DNA from: Desulfotalea sp.
GTDB lineage: Bacteria; Desulfobacterota; Desulfobulbia; Desulfobulbales; Desulfocapsaceae
Direction: 5' to 3'
Assembly: GCA_002733995.1 (NCBI GenBank)
Contig: NVXR01000002.1
Span: 186,001-250,000 of the forward strand
DNA length: 64,000 nt
The first letter of the stretch is position 1. Each line of letters opens with the position of its first letter. Positions 26,892 to 36,137 of the stretch are shown piece after piece. The notes under the pieces were generated by a model. It worked only from the letters and a program-made list of their open reading frames with translations. It was not told the DNA's origin and did no database searches. Both the position numbers and the translations under genes were made by a program.

Positions 26892-28202
26892 TTAGATTCT
26901 TCTATTATCAATTACCCTCTGCGCCTTACCTTCACTGCGCTGGATAGTCTTTGGTTCAACAAGTTTAACCTTACAGGTGACACCAAGAAGGTCTTTGATT
27001 TCCATCTGGATATACTTATTAAGATTTTCCAGTTTACGGATCTCATCTGAAAAGAAACCTTCACTTACCTCAACCTGAACTTCCATGGTGTCAAGATTGC
27101 CATCGCGATCCACAACAATCTGATAGTGTGGTTCAACACCATCTACACCCATAAGAACATGCTCAACCTGGGAAGGAAAGACATTAACTCCGCGAATGAT
27201 AAGCATATCATCTGTGCGTCCGGTTATTTTTTCCATACGTACCAAAGTTCTTCCACATGCACAAGGTTCATAAAAAAGCCGTGAAATATCTTTGGTGCGA
27301 TAGCGAATAATCGGAAAAGCTTCTTTTGTAAGGGTGGTGAAAACCAACTCACCCTTTTCTCCAGGGGGCAGCACCTCGCCGGTGTCTGGATCGATAATTT
27401 CGGGTAGAAAATGATCTTCGGATATATGCATCCCCCGTTCGGTGTGCAGACATTCCTGGGCAACACCCGGCCCCATGACCTCTGAAAGTCCATAGATATC
27501 CGTCGCCTTGAGGTTCAACTTACGCTCCACCTCATCACGCATATTCTCACTCCAGGGCTCGGCACCAAAAATACCTATTCGAAGCGACAAAGACTTTGGA
27601 TCAATGCCCATTGCATCCATAGAGTCAGCAAGGTTAAGTGCGTAGGATGGCGTGGAAAGAAGCACGGTCGAACCAAAATCTTTCATGATAGTAATCTGAC
27701 GTTTTGAATTACCACCAGATACGGGGATAGCCGTGGCACCCAAGCGCTCAATGCCGTAGTGAGCCCCCAAACCACCGGTAAACAGACCATAACCATAGGC
27801 ATTATGAACCATGTCATTTTTAGTCGCTCCGGCACAGCAAAGTGCCCGCGCCATCACATTGGACCAGGTTTTAATATCTTTGGCGGTATAGCCCACAACA
27901 GTTGGTTTTCCTGTTGTTCCGGATGAGGCGTGTACCCGTACCACCTCATCGAGTGGGACAGTAAAAAGTCCAAAAGGGTAATTATCCCGCAGGTCTTCTT
28001 TTACTGTGAACGGTAATTTTGCAAGATCAGCCAAGGTCTTGATATCTTCAGGCTTCACCCCAGCCGCATCCATCTTCACCCTGTACGGCTTGACGGTTTT
28101 ATACACCCTGGCAACCAAGTTTTTCAATCTGCTCAGTTGAACAGACTCAAGACCTACCCGTGGCAGGGTCTCGATCTCTTCTTCCCAATACGCTACTGTC
28201 AT
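26892..28202 (-). CDS. paaK: Phenylacetate-CoA ligase, copy 2
   Basis: Same enzyme family as copy 1, with 436 residues from the ATG at 28202. A TTG twelve bases further up is in frame, but GGGGGAT lies just before the ATG. Motifs: [14 protein letters not shown] for [48 protein letters not shown] and a CACG pair. It follows iorB by 14 bases, so it belongs to the same transcript as iorA and iorB. It would handle the aryl-acetyl-CoA made by the oxidoreductase. Two similar ligases in one operon suggest different aryl substrates, such as phenylacetate versus indoleacetate or hydroxyphenylacetate. Confidence 0.92.
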   Translation of the reverse strand: MTVAYWEEEIETLPRVGLESVQLSRLKNLVARVYKTVKPYRVKMDAAGVKPEDIKTLADLAKLPFTVKEDLRDNYPFGLFTVPLDEVVRVHASSGTTGKPTVVGYTAKDIKTWSNVMARALCCAGATKNDMVHNAYGYGLFTGGLGAHYGIERLGATAIPVSGGNSKRQITIMKDFGSTVLLSTPSYALNLADSMDAMGIDPKSLSLRIGIFGAEPWSENMRDEVERKLNLKATDIYGLSEVMGPGVAQECLHTERGMHISEDHFLPEIIDPDTGEVLPPGEKGELVFTTLTKEAFPIIRYRTKDISRLFYEPCACGRTLVRMEKITGRTDDMLIIRGVNVFPSQVEHVLMGVDGVEPHYQIVVDRDGNLDTMEVQVEVSEGFFSDEIRKLENLNKYIQMEIKDLLGVTCKVKLVEPKTIQRSEGKAQRVIDNRRI

Positions 28203-28216
28203 ATCATCCCCCAATA

Positions 28217-28798
28217 TTACTTGCTGGCGTTTCTTCCCGCGGCAAAGGCTTCAAGATTCACATCGATGAATTTTTTAGGCACGCGATTGCGTATAATCTC
28301 TTCAAAATTACCTTCATCAACGGGCAAAAATACCGAAAGGGCACCCACCATTACCACATTAGCGGTACGAACTTCACCGACTTCTCTTGCAAGATCAAAA
28401 GCATCTATGGGAACAACAACAATATTCCTCTCCGTAAGATGATTTAAAACATCTTTAGGATACTCCGCCAGTCCTGTTGCAACAGAAGGTGGCAGAATCT
28501 GCTGGGTGTTCACCACAACCTTACTCCCCTTGTGCAGGTAAGGGAGGTAACGCACCGCCTCCATCATCTCAAAAGCTATCATAAGGTCAGCTCCACCCGG
28601 TTCGATGAGAGGAGAATACACTTTTTTACCATAACGAAGTTGCGCTGTAACCGAGCCTCCGCGTTGCGCCATACCATGAACTTCACTTTTTTTCGCATCA
28701 TATCCAGCCGCCAAGAGACTATACACCGTCACCTCACTGGCGAGTAGAATGCCCTGACCACCTACCCCTGAAAAGAGGATATTTCCTGTAGCTTCCAT
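28217..28798 (-). CDS. iorB: Indolepyruvate:ferredoxin oxidoreductase, beta subunit
   Basis: The small gamma-type subunit of the arylpyruvate oxidoreductase, 193 residues, cytoplasmic. It begins [18 protein letters not shown], the conserved glycine-rich start of the 2-oxoacid oxidoreductase gamma domain. [19 protein letters not shown] and [19 protein letters not shown] also match IorB. The ATG overlaps the iorA stop codon by one base, so the two subunits are made together. With IorA it oxidises indolepyruvate, phenylpyruvate or hydroxyphenylpyruvate to the acyl-CoA and reduces ferredoxin. Confidence 0.95.
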   Translation of the reverse strand: MEATGNILFSGVGGQGILLASEVTVYSLLAAGYDAKKSEVHGMAQRGGSVTAQLRYGKKVYSPLIEPGGADLMIAFEMMEAVRYLPYLHKGSKVVVNTQQILPPSVATGLAEYPKDVLNHLTERNIVVVPIDAFDLAREVGEVRTANVVMVGALSVFLPVDEGNFEEIIRNRVPKKFIDVNLEAFAAGRNASK

Positions 28799-30609
28799 TA
28801 TTTTCCCTCTCCTCTGGTGATTGCATCAAATTTACACAAAGAGGCACATTGCCCACAGTCGTTACATAGAATTTCATCAATCTTAGAAATTCCTTTTTGT
28901 TTCTTTCTATATCCTCGTTCTTCTGCTTCTCCTTCAGCAAAAGTTGTCCAACTCAGAGCAGGACATCCCAGACGAATACAGGACTTACAACCCACACAAT
29001 TTTCCTGATTGGTAAAATAGGAAACTGTCTTTCGCTCTTTCATCTCTGGCAAAAGAACACATGGCGCTTCAGCAATAACAACAGATGGTACGTCAAGATC
29101 GACAGCCTCTTGGAGTATCTTTCTTGTTTCAACTACATCATGGGGATTAACCTTATAAACATGCTCGACCCCAACCGCCCTGCAAAGCCCTTCAATGTCG
29201 ATTGAATGAGCAGCTTCTCCTTTCATAGAATAGCCACTGGTCGCATTTTGCTGCTGGCCTGTCATTGCAGTAATCCGGTTATCGAGAATAATCAAAGTCG
29301 AAGCGGACTGGTTGTACACCGTGTTGATAAGACCGGTTACACCCGAGTGTATAAACGTTGAATCTCCGATGACCGAAACGATCTTATCGTGTCCACCATC
29401 ACCCAAAGCTTTGGCCATTCCGTGGGCAATTGAAATAGAGCCACCCATACAGACACAAGAATCCATGGCTGACAAGGGCGGTAGAAAACCAAGAGTATAG
29501 CATCCGATATCACCAGAAACAAAAACCTTCATCCGTGATAGATTAAAAAATATGCCTCGGTGGGGGCAGCCAGCACACATATTTGGCGGTCTGTTGGGGA
29601 GCGCTACCGGGGCAAACAGATCGACTTTTGAACTAGGATCGATGGCCTGACGTACGATTGCCGTGTTTAATTCACCCTGATTAGGGATTAAATCCTTACC
29701 GTGGCAGTCAATCCCCATGGCCTTGATATGGGTTTCAAGAAATGGGTCAAGTTCTTCCACGATATACAGCTCATCCACCATTTCAGCGAACTGACGTATT
29801 TTCTTTTCAGGAAGAGGCCAACACATTCCCAGTTTTAAAACCGCGGCTTCCGGAAAAGCCTCTTTCACATACAGATACGAAACACCAGAGGTGATAAATC
29901 CTTTTTTGGTATCCCCTTCTTCGATTCGATTAAAAGATATGGTTTCGGCAAGCTCGCGGCATCGAGTCATGCGCTCTTCTACGATTCCACGACGTTTACG
30001 GGCAATACCCGGCAGCATAACGAATTTTTCTGGCCGCTTGATCATCGACTCTACAACCTGGGGCGCTTTTCTTTCCCCTTTTGTAACCACCCCTTTAACA
30101 TGGGAAACCCGGGTGGTAATACGCAGCATAACTGGAGTATCAAGTTCTTCACTCAGGTCAAAACCAGCCTTGAGCATCTCTTTTGCTTCGCTGGGATCAG
30201 AGGGCTCAAGCATAGGGACTTTGGCTGCAAAAGCATAATTTCTATTATCCTGCTCATTTTGAGAAGAGTGCATTTCCGGATCATCTGCAGTTATCAGAAC
30301 AAGACCACCGCAGACCCCGGTGTAAGCCGCAGTAAAGAGAGGATCCGCAGCCACATTAACACCGACGTGCTTCATGGTAGCAAGCGCGCGAACACCAGCA
30401 AAGCTTGCACCGATCACTACCTCAAGCCCAACCTTTTCATTTGGTGCCCACTCCGTATAAACCCCCTCGTAACGTGAGAGATTTTCCATAATTTCCGTTG
30501 AAGGTGTGCCCGGATAACCTGAAGCAACCGCAACACCCGCCTCATAGGCGCCCATGGCAATAGCTTCATTTCCAGACATCCAGAGTACATTTTCACTTAT
30601 TTTAGTCAC
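28798..30609 (-). CDS. iorA: Indolepyruvate:ferredoxin oxidoreductase, alpha subunit
   Basis: The large subunit of the thiamine-diphosphate enzyme that oxidatively decarboxylates arylpyruvates. The 603 residues include the pyrimidine-binding start GNEAIAMGAYEAGVAVASGYPGTPSTEI (shown here only as its first and last parts, near residues 13-40), the CAGCPHRG motif, the thiamine-diphosphate region with IGDSTFIHSG and ILDNRITAMTG, and two C-terminal 4Fe-4S clusters with CVGCKSCIRLGC and CNDCGQCASLC. Translation starts at GTG with CGGGAGAG upstream. It is the first gene of the iorA-iorB-paaK-ACT-paaK group, which fits fermentation or oxidation of aromatic amino acids. Confidence 0.95.
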   Translation of the reverse strand: MTKISENVLWMSGNEAIAMGAYEAGVAVASGYPGTPSTEIMENLSRYEGVYTEWAPNEKVGLEVVIGASFAGVRALATMKHVGVNVAADPLFTAAYTGVCGGLVLITADDPEMHSSQNEQDNRNYAFAAKVPMLEPSDPSEAKEMLKAGFDLSEELDTPVMLRITTRVSHVKGVVTKGERKAPQVVESMIKRPEKFVMLPGIARKRRGIVEERMTRCRELAETISFNRIEEGDTKKGFITSGVSYLYVKEAFPEAAVLKLGMCWPLPEKKIRQFAEMVDELYIVEELDPFLETHIKAMGIDCHGKDLIPNQGELNTAIVRQAIDPSSKVDLFAPVALPNRPPNMCAGCPHRGIFFNLSRMKVFVSGDIGCYTLGFLPPLSAMDSCVCMGGSISIAHGMAKALGDGGHDKIVSVIGDSTFIHSGVTGLINTVYNQSASTLIILDNRITAMTGQQQNATSGYSMKGEAAHSIDIEGLCRAVGVEHVYKVNPHDVVETRKILQEAVDLDVPSVVIAEAPCVLLPEMKERKTVSYFTNQENCVGCKSCIRLGCPALSWTTFAEGEAEERGYRKKQKGISKIDEILCNDCGQCASLCKFDAITRGEGK

Positions 30610-31139
30610 AATCTCTCCCGAATAATAGAAACCAGATTTGATATTTTGATTATTATTAATATGCTAATTGCAGATCTTAGCTAAAGACCTATGTAAAAAC
30701 AGTCAATTCGACGAACAAGCCAAATTACTATAAAACCTGACTATCAGGCAAGTTATTTTTCGTTTCTTTACTGTCAGCTGCTTTTTCTTGTGGATCTCTC
30801 ATTTTTCCCTTGTAATTGATGCGAAGAAAAGGCAGTAAACTAGATGAAGATACCTTTACTTTAACAACAGGTGTTACAACTGTAGCGGCCTAGAAACTAG
30901 GTGGAAATTTAGGTTTTTATTACCTCACTATTCAACAGCACCCCAACTACAGCCATTCTGCTCTTCGCAGGTTGCATTCCCCATGCCTAGAAGCCCCAGT
31001 TGAGCTGGATTGGTCCACAGCCGAGTAGGTACATGCGGTGATTTAACCAATATTGAGTAGCCACCTGAATCGTTCTTTAACCCAACAACAAAGAACAGAC
31101 AAAAATTTCCCATAGCGTTTATCTGACAGGAGGATAGCC
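30610..31139. other. Divergent intergenic region between iorA and the CBS/ACT gene
   Basis: AT-rich, 530 bases, no credible gene. It should contain the promoters of the ior operon (minus) and the CBS/ACT gene (plus). A TTGACT lies at the right distance from no good -10, so I do not call it. No palindrome or riboswitch was recognised. Confidence 0.45.
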
Positions 31140-31811
31140 ATGTATATAGGCAGGATAATGCATACAGATCTCATCACTGTAGCCCCCGAGACTACACTTG
31201 TTGAGGCAAGTAAAGTAATCGAAGAGAAGGCAATAGACCATCTTTTGGTGGTCGATAAGAACAAAAAGCTGGTAGGACTCGTCTCAGACCGTGACTTGAA
31301 ACAGTACTGGGCCTCCCCCGCAACATCCCTCTCAACCCATGAGTTAAACTACCTTCTTGAAAAAGTCCTAATTTCTATGATCATGGTTAAAACTGTTGTC
31401 ACAATACCTACAAGCACCACCATAGAACGTGCCGCACTGATCATGCAACAACACCGCATCAGTTCGCTTCCTGTCATGGAAGACAATGAACTGGTAGGCA
31501 TTGTCACCAGTACAGATGTCATGGGGATATTACTCGATGCCATTGGGATCAGTGACAACTCGATCAGACTTGGCGTTTTTGTAAATGACACCATCGGCAA
31601 ACTCTCGGAACTCACAGAAACGCTTAAAGATGCAGGGATCAATATTCAGAGTCTTTTTTGCTGGCCGGAGAAAAAATATCCGGGAATAACTCAGCTGCTC
31701 CTGCGAATCGCAGCTGTTGATGGCGCTAGGGCAATTGAAGCTATAACGAACAAAGGCTTTAAGGTAAAAAGAAAATACGAAAAAGATATCACACCATACC
31801 TGCCGAAATAG
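31140..31811 (+). CDS. CBS-pair protein with C-terminal ACT domain (AcuB-like)
   Basis: A 223-residue cytoplasmic regulator. The first CBS motif starts at MYIGRIMHTDLITVAPETTL and includes HLLVVDKNKKLVGLVSDRDL. The second runs from about residue 75 to 135 and includes HRISSLPVMEDNELVGIV. The remaining 80 residues form an ACT domain (GKLSELTETLKDAGINIQSL). AcuB-like proteins have this arrangement and bind adenine nucleotides and probably an amino acid. AGGAGG precedes the ATG. It diverges from the ior operon, whose ACT protein shares a domain type, so a regulatory link is possible but unproven. Confidence 0.88.
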   Translation: MYIGRIMHTDLITVAPETTLVEASKVIEEKAIDHLLVVDKNKKLVGLVSDRDLKQYWASPATSLSTHELNYLLEKVLISMIMVKTVVTIPTSTTIERAALIMQQHRISSLPVMEDNELVGIVTSTDVMGILLDAIGISDNSIRLGVFVNDTIGKLSELTETLKDAGINIQSLFCWPEKKYPGITQLLLRIAAVDGARAIEAITNKGFKVKRKYEKDITPYLPK

Positions 31812-31831
31812 CCACCCCGAACTACAGACAA

Positions 31832-31868
31832 AAAAGAGGCTACCTTCTCTGCGAAGATAGCCTCTTTT
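31832..31868. terminator. Bidirectional terminator between CBS/ACT gene and rubredoxin-like gene
   Basis: An 11-bp stem (31832-31842 with 31858-31868) is extended by three more pairs inside and closes on a short loop. A-runs on the left arm and T-runs on the right make it usable on both strands. It lies between convergent genes. Confidence 0.82.
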
Positions 31869-31894
31869 CATCACCTTTTATGCCACAGTACCCA

Positions 31895-32728
31895 TTAAGT
31901 CCTACCTGCAAATACCAGTTTGCCTCCCAGGTGCCCAGCTATTCCTGCAGCACCTAAAGCAACAAGCGCTACTGCAAAATAAATCATCTGGGTCGTGGAG
32001 CCTTCAGCCGCAACATTCGGATCAATTATTCGCCAAAAAACCAAGACATTCACCGAGGCCAAAACAAGCATACTACAAATTATTTTAACAATAAAAATGG
32101 CTGTTTTTATTCCTTTATATCTCTTTTGCCATTCAATATATCCAGTAAAAATAACAACAGGTAAGACGATCAACACGGCAATCGAATTGAAAAACGCCGC
32201 GGTCTCCAAGGCTGCAATATCAAAATATATTGCCAGTCCGAGAAACACAACCAAAACGGGAATAAGACCATTAGGAAAATGGGTATGAATCGGATGGAGG
32301 TGTAATTTCAGCACAAGGGACGAAATTCTAGAAAACAGGGTAACATCTGTCTCTCCTTTGTTGGCATCGGTTACGGTTTCTCCTGGGGCAACAGCCGCAA
32401 CATCTTCTTCTTCACCCCCCACGGCATTACCTTCCACATCAAGCTCTACAAAAAGGCTCTTATCGGCGCCACAAACCGGACATTTTTCTGGTGGCTCAAC
32501 TCCATTATGTACATAACCACAGACAGTACAACGCCATTGCTTGTTGGGCCGAAAGTCATGTGTCCCAGTTATTTCAACCGGGTCTTCCTTCTCCTCAACA
32601 ACCTTAGCATCAGAAACATCCCCTTGTTTTTCGATAAACATTTTTTCGGGGGCTTCACAGATTGGACACTTTTCAGGAGGTTTACTTTCTTTATGAAGAT
32701 AACCGCAAACCCCGCACTCCCATTCACT
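31895..32728 (-). CDS. Membrane protein with two rubredoxin-like domains and a DUF2231-type membrane domain
   Basis: A 277-residue protein. Two rubredoxin-like iron sites of the short rubrerythrin type lie at the N terminus: Cys6, Cys9, Cys22, Cys25 and Cys68, Cys71, Cys84, Cys87, each in a PPEKCP context. An acidic linker follows. The C-terminal half has four hydrophobic helices with an HPIHTHFPNGLIP motif, as in the DUF2231 membrane family. The iron domains probably lie in the cytoplasm and pass electrons to or from the membrane part. The ATG at 32728 has GTGAGGAAA upstream; the frame extends to 32776 without support. It lies downstream of the peroxiredoxin gene on the same strand, separated by a possible terminator. 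Confidence 0.8.
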   Translation of the reverse strand, partial: SEWECGVCGYLHKESKPPEKCPICEAPEKMFIEKQGDVSDAKVVEEKEDPVEITGTHDFRPNKQWRCTVCGYVHNGVEPPEKCPVCGADKSLFVELDVEGNAVGGEEEDVAAVAPGETVTDANKGETDVTLFSRISSLVLKLHLHPIHTHFPNGLIPVLVVFLGLAIYFDIAALETAAFFNSIAVLIVLPVVIFTGYIEWQKRYKGIKTAIFIVKIICSMLVLASVNVLVFWRIIDPNVAAEGSTTQMIYFAVALVALGAAGIAGHLGGKLVFAGRT

Positions 32729-33302
32729 CATATATATTTCCTCACCAGTAGAGCTAAAGCCGTATTTCAGAACCACTGTTACAAACTAAAAAGATGCAAA
32801 GTTGTTTAAAGTTATCAACTTTGATCCAGCACCAAGGCACTTATCCTCTTTATGAATCTTTTGATTTACCAAGGTTTTGGTTCGAGGTCAAGACATACGC
32901 AAAAGACAGATCCACAGATACAAGTTACACCCCTTCACCGCCGTTTTTTTATTTTTTTTAAAAAAACTAAATTATGCATTATAAAGTGTATGTTTTTCGT
33001 CTTGTGCTGCTGATTCTGAGTGCTGCCTTATTTGTTTTCTGAAATATAGATCACAAAAAACGAAGCAATGTAAAAAACAAAAGCATCGAACCCTACCGAA
33101 AACCTCCATGGGCTCATCGATTTCGCTAGCGGATCTTTACATGAGACAGCTAACGCTACACTGCGGCAACCTGCTAACCCAGGTCAATGGACATGGACAA
33201 AAGGCAGATGCAGATAAGCCACACATCAAGCAAGCGAGAACAAACGGCTGCTTTTCAACACGGTATCAAAAACCAGCCGCGACGAGTTACTGCTGCATCC
33301 TA
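32729..33302. other. Intergenic region between peroxiredoxin and rubredoxin-like genes
   Basis: Contains a very AT-rich block at 32940-32990. On the minus strand that block has a consensus TATAAT (32983-32978), but I see no good -35. A candidate peroxiredoxin terminator lies at its upper end. No gene is visible; the 113-codon plus-strand frame at 33108-33449 overlaps the peroxiredoxin and has no support. Confidence 0.45.
33245..33279 (-). terminator. Candidate terminator of the peroxiredoxin gene
   Basis: The stem CGGCTG/CAGCCG is extended by a mismatch and a T/A stretch. On the minus strand it is followed by TTTGTT. It lies 24 bases after the stop codon of the peroxiredoxin gene. Confidence 0.5.
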
Positions 33303-33911
33303 TTAGTCAAAGGCCATATCGGTTTTCCACTCTTTCCACACCTTGCCAACCAGATCGATCCCCGGTTTAAGCGTTTTTTTGCCGGGTTTCCAGCCAGCTG
33401 GAGTAGCCTCTGCGCCATTTGTCTCCCGTACAAGTTGAAACGCCTGTAGCTGACGGATAGTTTCATTTACGTTTCTACCAACCGGTGGTGTGAGTACCTC
33501 AAACCCCTGTAAAATACCGTCAGGATCTATAATAAAACGCCCACGAGCTTCTACTCCTGCCTGTTCATCAAAAACGCCGTATACCTTCCCAACCTTTCCA
33601 CCACCATCCGAAAGCATTGGAAACGGCACCCCTCCAACAACCATTTTTTTCAACTCGTCATCATCCCACATTTTATGGACAAACACAGAATCAATAGACA
33701 TGGAAAGCACTTCAACACCAAGATTTTGCATCTCAGGGTATTTTTCAGCGACCGCTGAAATCTCAGTAGCTCAAACAAAGGTGAAATCACCGGGATAAAA
33801 ACAGAGTAGCACCCACTTCCCCAAGTAGTCAGACAACTTAATATTTACAAATTTGCCTTCCTGATACGCAGGTGCTGTAAAATCTGGTGCTTTCTGGCCT
33901 ACCATAAGCAT
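33303..33911 (-). CDS. Selenocysteine-containing peroxiredoxin (in-frame TGA at 33773-33771)
   Basis: Reduces hydrogen peroxide or organic peroxides in the cytoplasm. The frame is interrupted by TGA exactly where the peroxidatic Cys belongs. The upstream part ends YPGDFTFV, then TGA, then [14 protein letters not shown]. In ordinary enzymes of this family the sequence is FTFVCPTEI. Reading TGA as selenocysteine (residue 47) restores one 202-residue protein of normal length with [20 protein letters not shown] and [11 protein letters not shown] hairpin suited to be a SECIS lies 10 to 28 bases after the TGA. AAAAGGAG stands before the ATG at 33911; an upstream in-frame ATG at 34034 adds 41 unusual residues. 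The usual C-terminal resolving Cys is replaced (EATPAGW instead of EVCPAGW), and the only Cys left is at residue 37. Confidence 0.88.
33743..33760 (-). promoter_or_regulatory. SECIS-like hairpin for selenocysteine insertion
   Basis: On the minus strand a perfect 7-bp stem, TTTCAGC with GCTGAAA, closes on the loop GGTC. The loop begins 18 bases after the TGA at 33773-33771. A short stem and a small loop starting with GG and containing GU at this distance fit the bacterial SECIS pattern recognised by SelB. Confidence 0.75.
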
Positions 33912-34319
33912 AGCACGCTCCTTTTTAATTGTTTTTTTATCTGTATTTTCTTGCTCATCCAGACTCTCCCCAAGGGGACCTCCGGTTGGTCTTGCGCATC
34001 CAATATTTTCCTCGCTCACACACACCTCCACCATTTAAATTAACTGCTGACAGAATGTCCTTGCTTACCTCCAACCTAAATTAAGCCTTCTTTATTTTAG
34101 GTTTTCTTCACATTGTTCAGATAATTTAGAATGCTGCCTTATTCGTTTTCAACAATTACAAAGTACAAAAAAGATAACAACACAACGGCAACGAAACCTG
34201 GGTCAACGTCCCGTCATAATTCGCTACCCCATCAAAGCATAGCGGTAAATCCCCCCCCTACACAGCCGTTGCCTCTAAACTCTGTCCAGGGGACCTTGGC
34301 AAAATTAAGGATCCAAGGC
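33912..34319. other. Intergenic region upstream of the peroxiredoxin
   Basis: No separate gene. It includes the doubtful N-terminal extension of the peroxiredoxin frame (33912-34034) and an 8-bp inverted repeat (34073-34080 with 34096-34103) that could be an operator or part of a terminator. The rest, down to the Acr3-like gene end, is unremarkable. Confidence 0.4.
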
Positions 34320-35309
34320 TCAGCCATTTTCAACGCCTACATCCTTACCAAATAACACATCGGTAAAATTCACATACCAGGCCGCAGACTGGACTTGAAT
34401 AATATAGGCAAGGGCAATAACAAGCGCCGCGTTCGCACCCTCTACACCAAAACCGTTTATTGCAATAGCAAGGGCGATGGATAGATTCCTCATGACCGTC
34501 CCATAGACGAGGGCAATACCGTCTCCACGTTTAAAAAAACGGGTGCCAACAAACGTTGATAGGCCAAAATTGAACAGATAGAGGAGCACCAAGGGGATAA
34601 AGATAATGACGAGGAGGCCAGGATTCGCCATGACTGTTTTTGCTTTTAACGCCATTGCAACAAAAACAATTCCAAGCACGCCGATGGTGGATAGTGCGGG
34701 AAAGTAAGGTGCTATATTCTCTTTAAACTCAGGAAGAGTATACTTTTTTAGCAATATTTGTCTGGTGACAAAACCGGCTATCATTGGCAGGAATACGATA
34801 AAAACAATTTGCAGCATGACTTTAACAATATCAACATGAACCGTAGCTCCGAGCAGAGCACTTACATAAAACGGAGTGAGCAAAGAACCAAGGGTTAAGC
34901 CGATCACTGTCATATTAATTGCCGCACCCATATTTCCCTTGGCAAAACCAGTCCAGGAAATAGTCATCCCACTGGTGGGAAGCAAAGATGCCAGCAACAG
35001 ACCAAGGGCCATATATGGTTGATTCGGGAAGAACCAACGACCCAGCATAAATGCTGCAAAGGGAATAATTGCAAAATTAATAAATTGTGTTGTCGCTTGT
35101 AGGCGAAAATCAAGCCCCTCTTTTAAATGCTTGATATTAAGAGTCACCATCATCGGGTACACCATGAGAAAAGTAAGTGGCACGATGAGGCCTTTTAGGG
35201 CTAGCACTGCATCCTTGTTCACAGCGGCCCCAAAAACAAAACCCACAACCATCATAACAGGGATCGCATAGACAAGATTTTTGTTTATACGCATCAGAAT
35301 TTTCCACAT
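34320..35309 (-). CDS. Acr3/bile-acid:sodium-symporter-family transporter, possible arsenite exporter
   Basis: A 329-residue inner-membrane protein with about ten helices. MVYPMMVTLNIKHLKEGL, LLASLLPTSGMTISWTGFAKG and YGTVMRNLSIALAIAING fit the family that includes the arsenite exporter Acr3 and bile-acid symporters; proteins of this subgroup are commonly annotated as arsenic resistance proteins. The Cys of classical Acr3 is not evident in the segment LLPTSGM, and no arsR or arsC lies nearby, so arsenite as substrate is not secure. AGAGGAAAA precedes the ATG. It is a single gene. Confidence 0.72.
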   Translation of the reverse strand: MWKILMRINKNLVYAIPVMMVVGFVFGAAVNKDAVLALKGLIVPLTFLMVYPMMVTLNIKHLKEGLDFRLQATTQFINFAIIPFAAFMLGRWFFPNQPYMALGLLLASLLPTSGMTISWTGFAKGNMGAAINMTVIGLTLGSLLTPFYVSALLGATVHVDIVKVMLQIVFIVFLPMIAGFVTRQILLKKYTLPEFKENIAPYFPALSTIGVLGIVFVAMALKAKTVMANPGLLVIIFIPLVLLYLFNFGLSTFVGTRFFKRGDGIALVYGTVMRNLSIALAIAINGFGVEGANAALVIALAYIIQVQSAAWYVNFTDVLFGKDVGVENG

Positions 35310-35708
35310 ATCGCTTTTCCTCTAGTAAAGGGTCTCGATTTTGCATATGAGAAAACCAAACTATCTACATAAGAAACAGACAGTTATACGCTAGCAAACA
35401 ACGTAAAACGGCCAGCATACAAAGAACAATATTCCCTCATATCCACCTGGTCACTATCTTTACCTAGTGCGTTGTTACCATTGCCGCGTTTACAACGATT
35501 TCGACGCTATCACCCCAACGCCTCCTAACAAAGCTGCCAACTGCCATCCCAAGGTGATTACTCACCAAAAGAAGACTACATTAAATGTGTGCATATGTTA
35601 TATTCGTAATTCCTCACCTTTTGTCAAGGTCAAGAATTTAGCATAATACTTTAATTGAAATTGTATTGATTCACGAAACAGATATAAATATTTTACTCTA
35701 CAGAAATA
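35310..35708. other. Divergent intergenic region
   Basis: About 400 AT-rich bases between the transporter (minus) and the thioesterase (plus). No gene or strong hairpin. A weak promoter-like pair (TTGATT, 17 bases, TATTTT) ends just before the thioesterase start. Confidence 0.4.
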
Positions 35709-36137
35709 ATGGACCAGTTAAATAAAGAGCAACTTCTCATGTCTACCCACCGCCATTGCATAATGTGTGGCCAGGATAACCCAATGTCTTTTGGTTTAAA
35801 GTTTAAGAGAGAGAGAGAGGGCTGTGTTTCAACCAATTTCACAGGAAATGAAAACATACAGGGTTACAAAGGCATCATACACGGCGGCATTCTTTCCGCC
35901 CTGCTCGACACCGCCATGGCCCATTGTCTTTTACATGAAAATATAGAGGCAATGACAGGTGAACTTAATGTCCGTTTTTACCACCCTGTAGCCTGTAACA
36001 GTACCATGGCCATAACTGCCTGGATCGATTCTTCCCTGCCACCACTTTATCATTTAAAGTCGCAGATCAGGATCAATAATGAAATTGTCTGTAAGGCAAA
36101 GGCAAAATTTATGCAACGGGACTACAATGCACGCTGA
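35709..36137 (+). CDS. PaaI-type hotdog thioesterase
   Basis: Probably hydrolyses an acyl-CoA. The 142 residues form one hotdog domain with the helix motif HGGILSALLDTAMAH, the signature of PaaI and related thioesterases, and VRFYHPV in the following strand. The N-terminal part has a Cys pair in HCIMCGQDNPMSFGL, a common start in this subgroup. There is no clear ribosome-binding site; a second ATG ten codons in (35739) is an alternative. The 3' end overlaps the start of the metallo-beta-lactamase gene by 11 bases. Confidence 0.82.
   Translation: MDQLNKEQLLMSTHRHCIMCGQDNPMSFGLKFKREREGCVSTNFTGNENIQGYKGIIHGGILSALLDTAMAHCLLHENIEAMTGELNVRFYHPVACNSTMAITAWIDSSLPPLYHLKSQIRINNEIVCKAKAKFMQRDYNAR

Noticed and set aside
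33303..34034. Peroxiredoxin as a frameshifted or nonsense pseudogene
   Set aside because: The frame does not shift, the stop is TGA exactly at the active-site position, both sides are intact and a SECIS-like hairpin follows. Selenocysteine explains all of this.
33912..34034. N-terminal extension of the peroxiredoxin from ATG 34034
   Set aside because: Family proteins begin at about the [11 protein letters not shown] position, where a strong AAAAGGAG site lies. The extension has no known motif.
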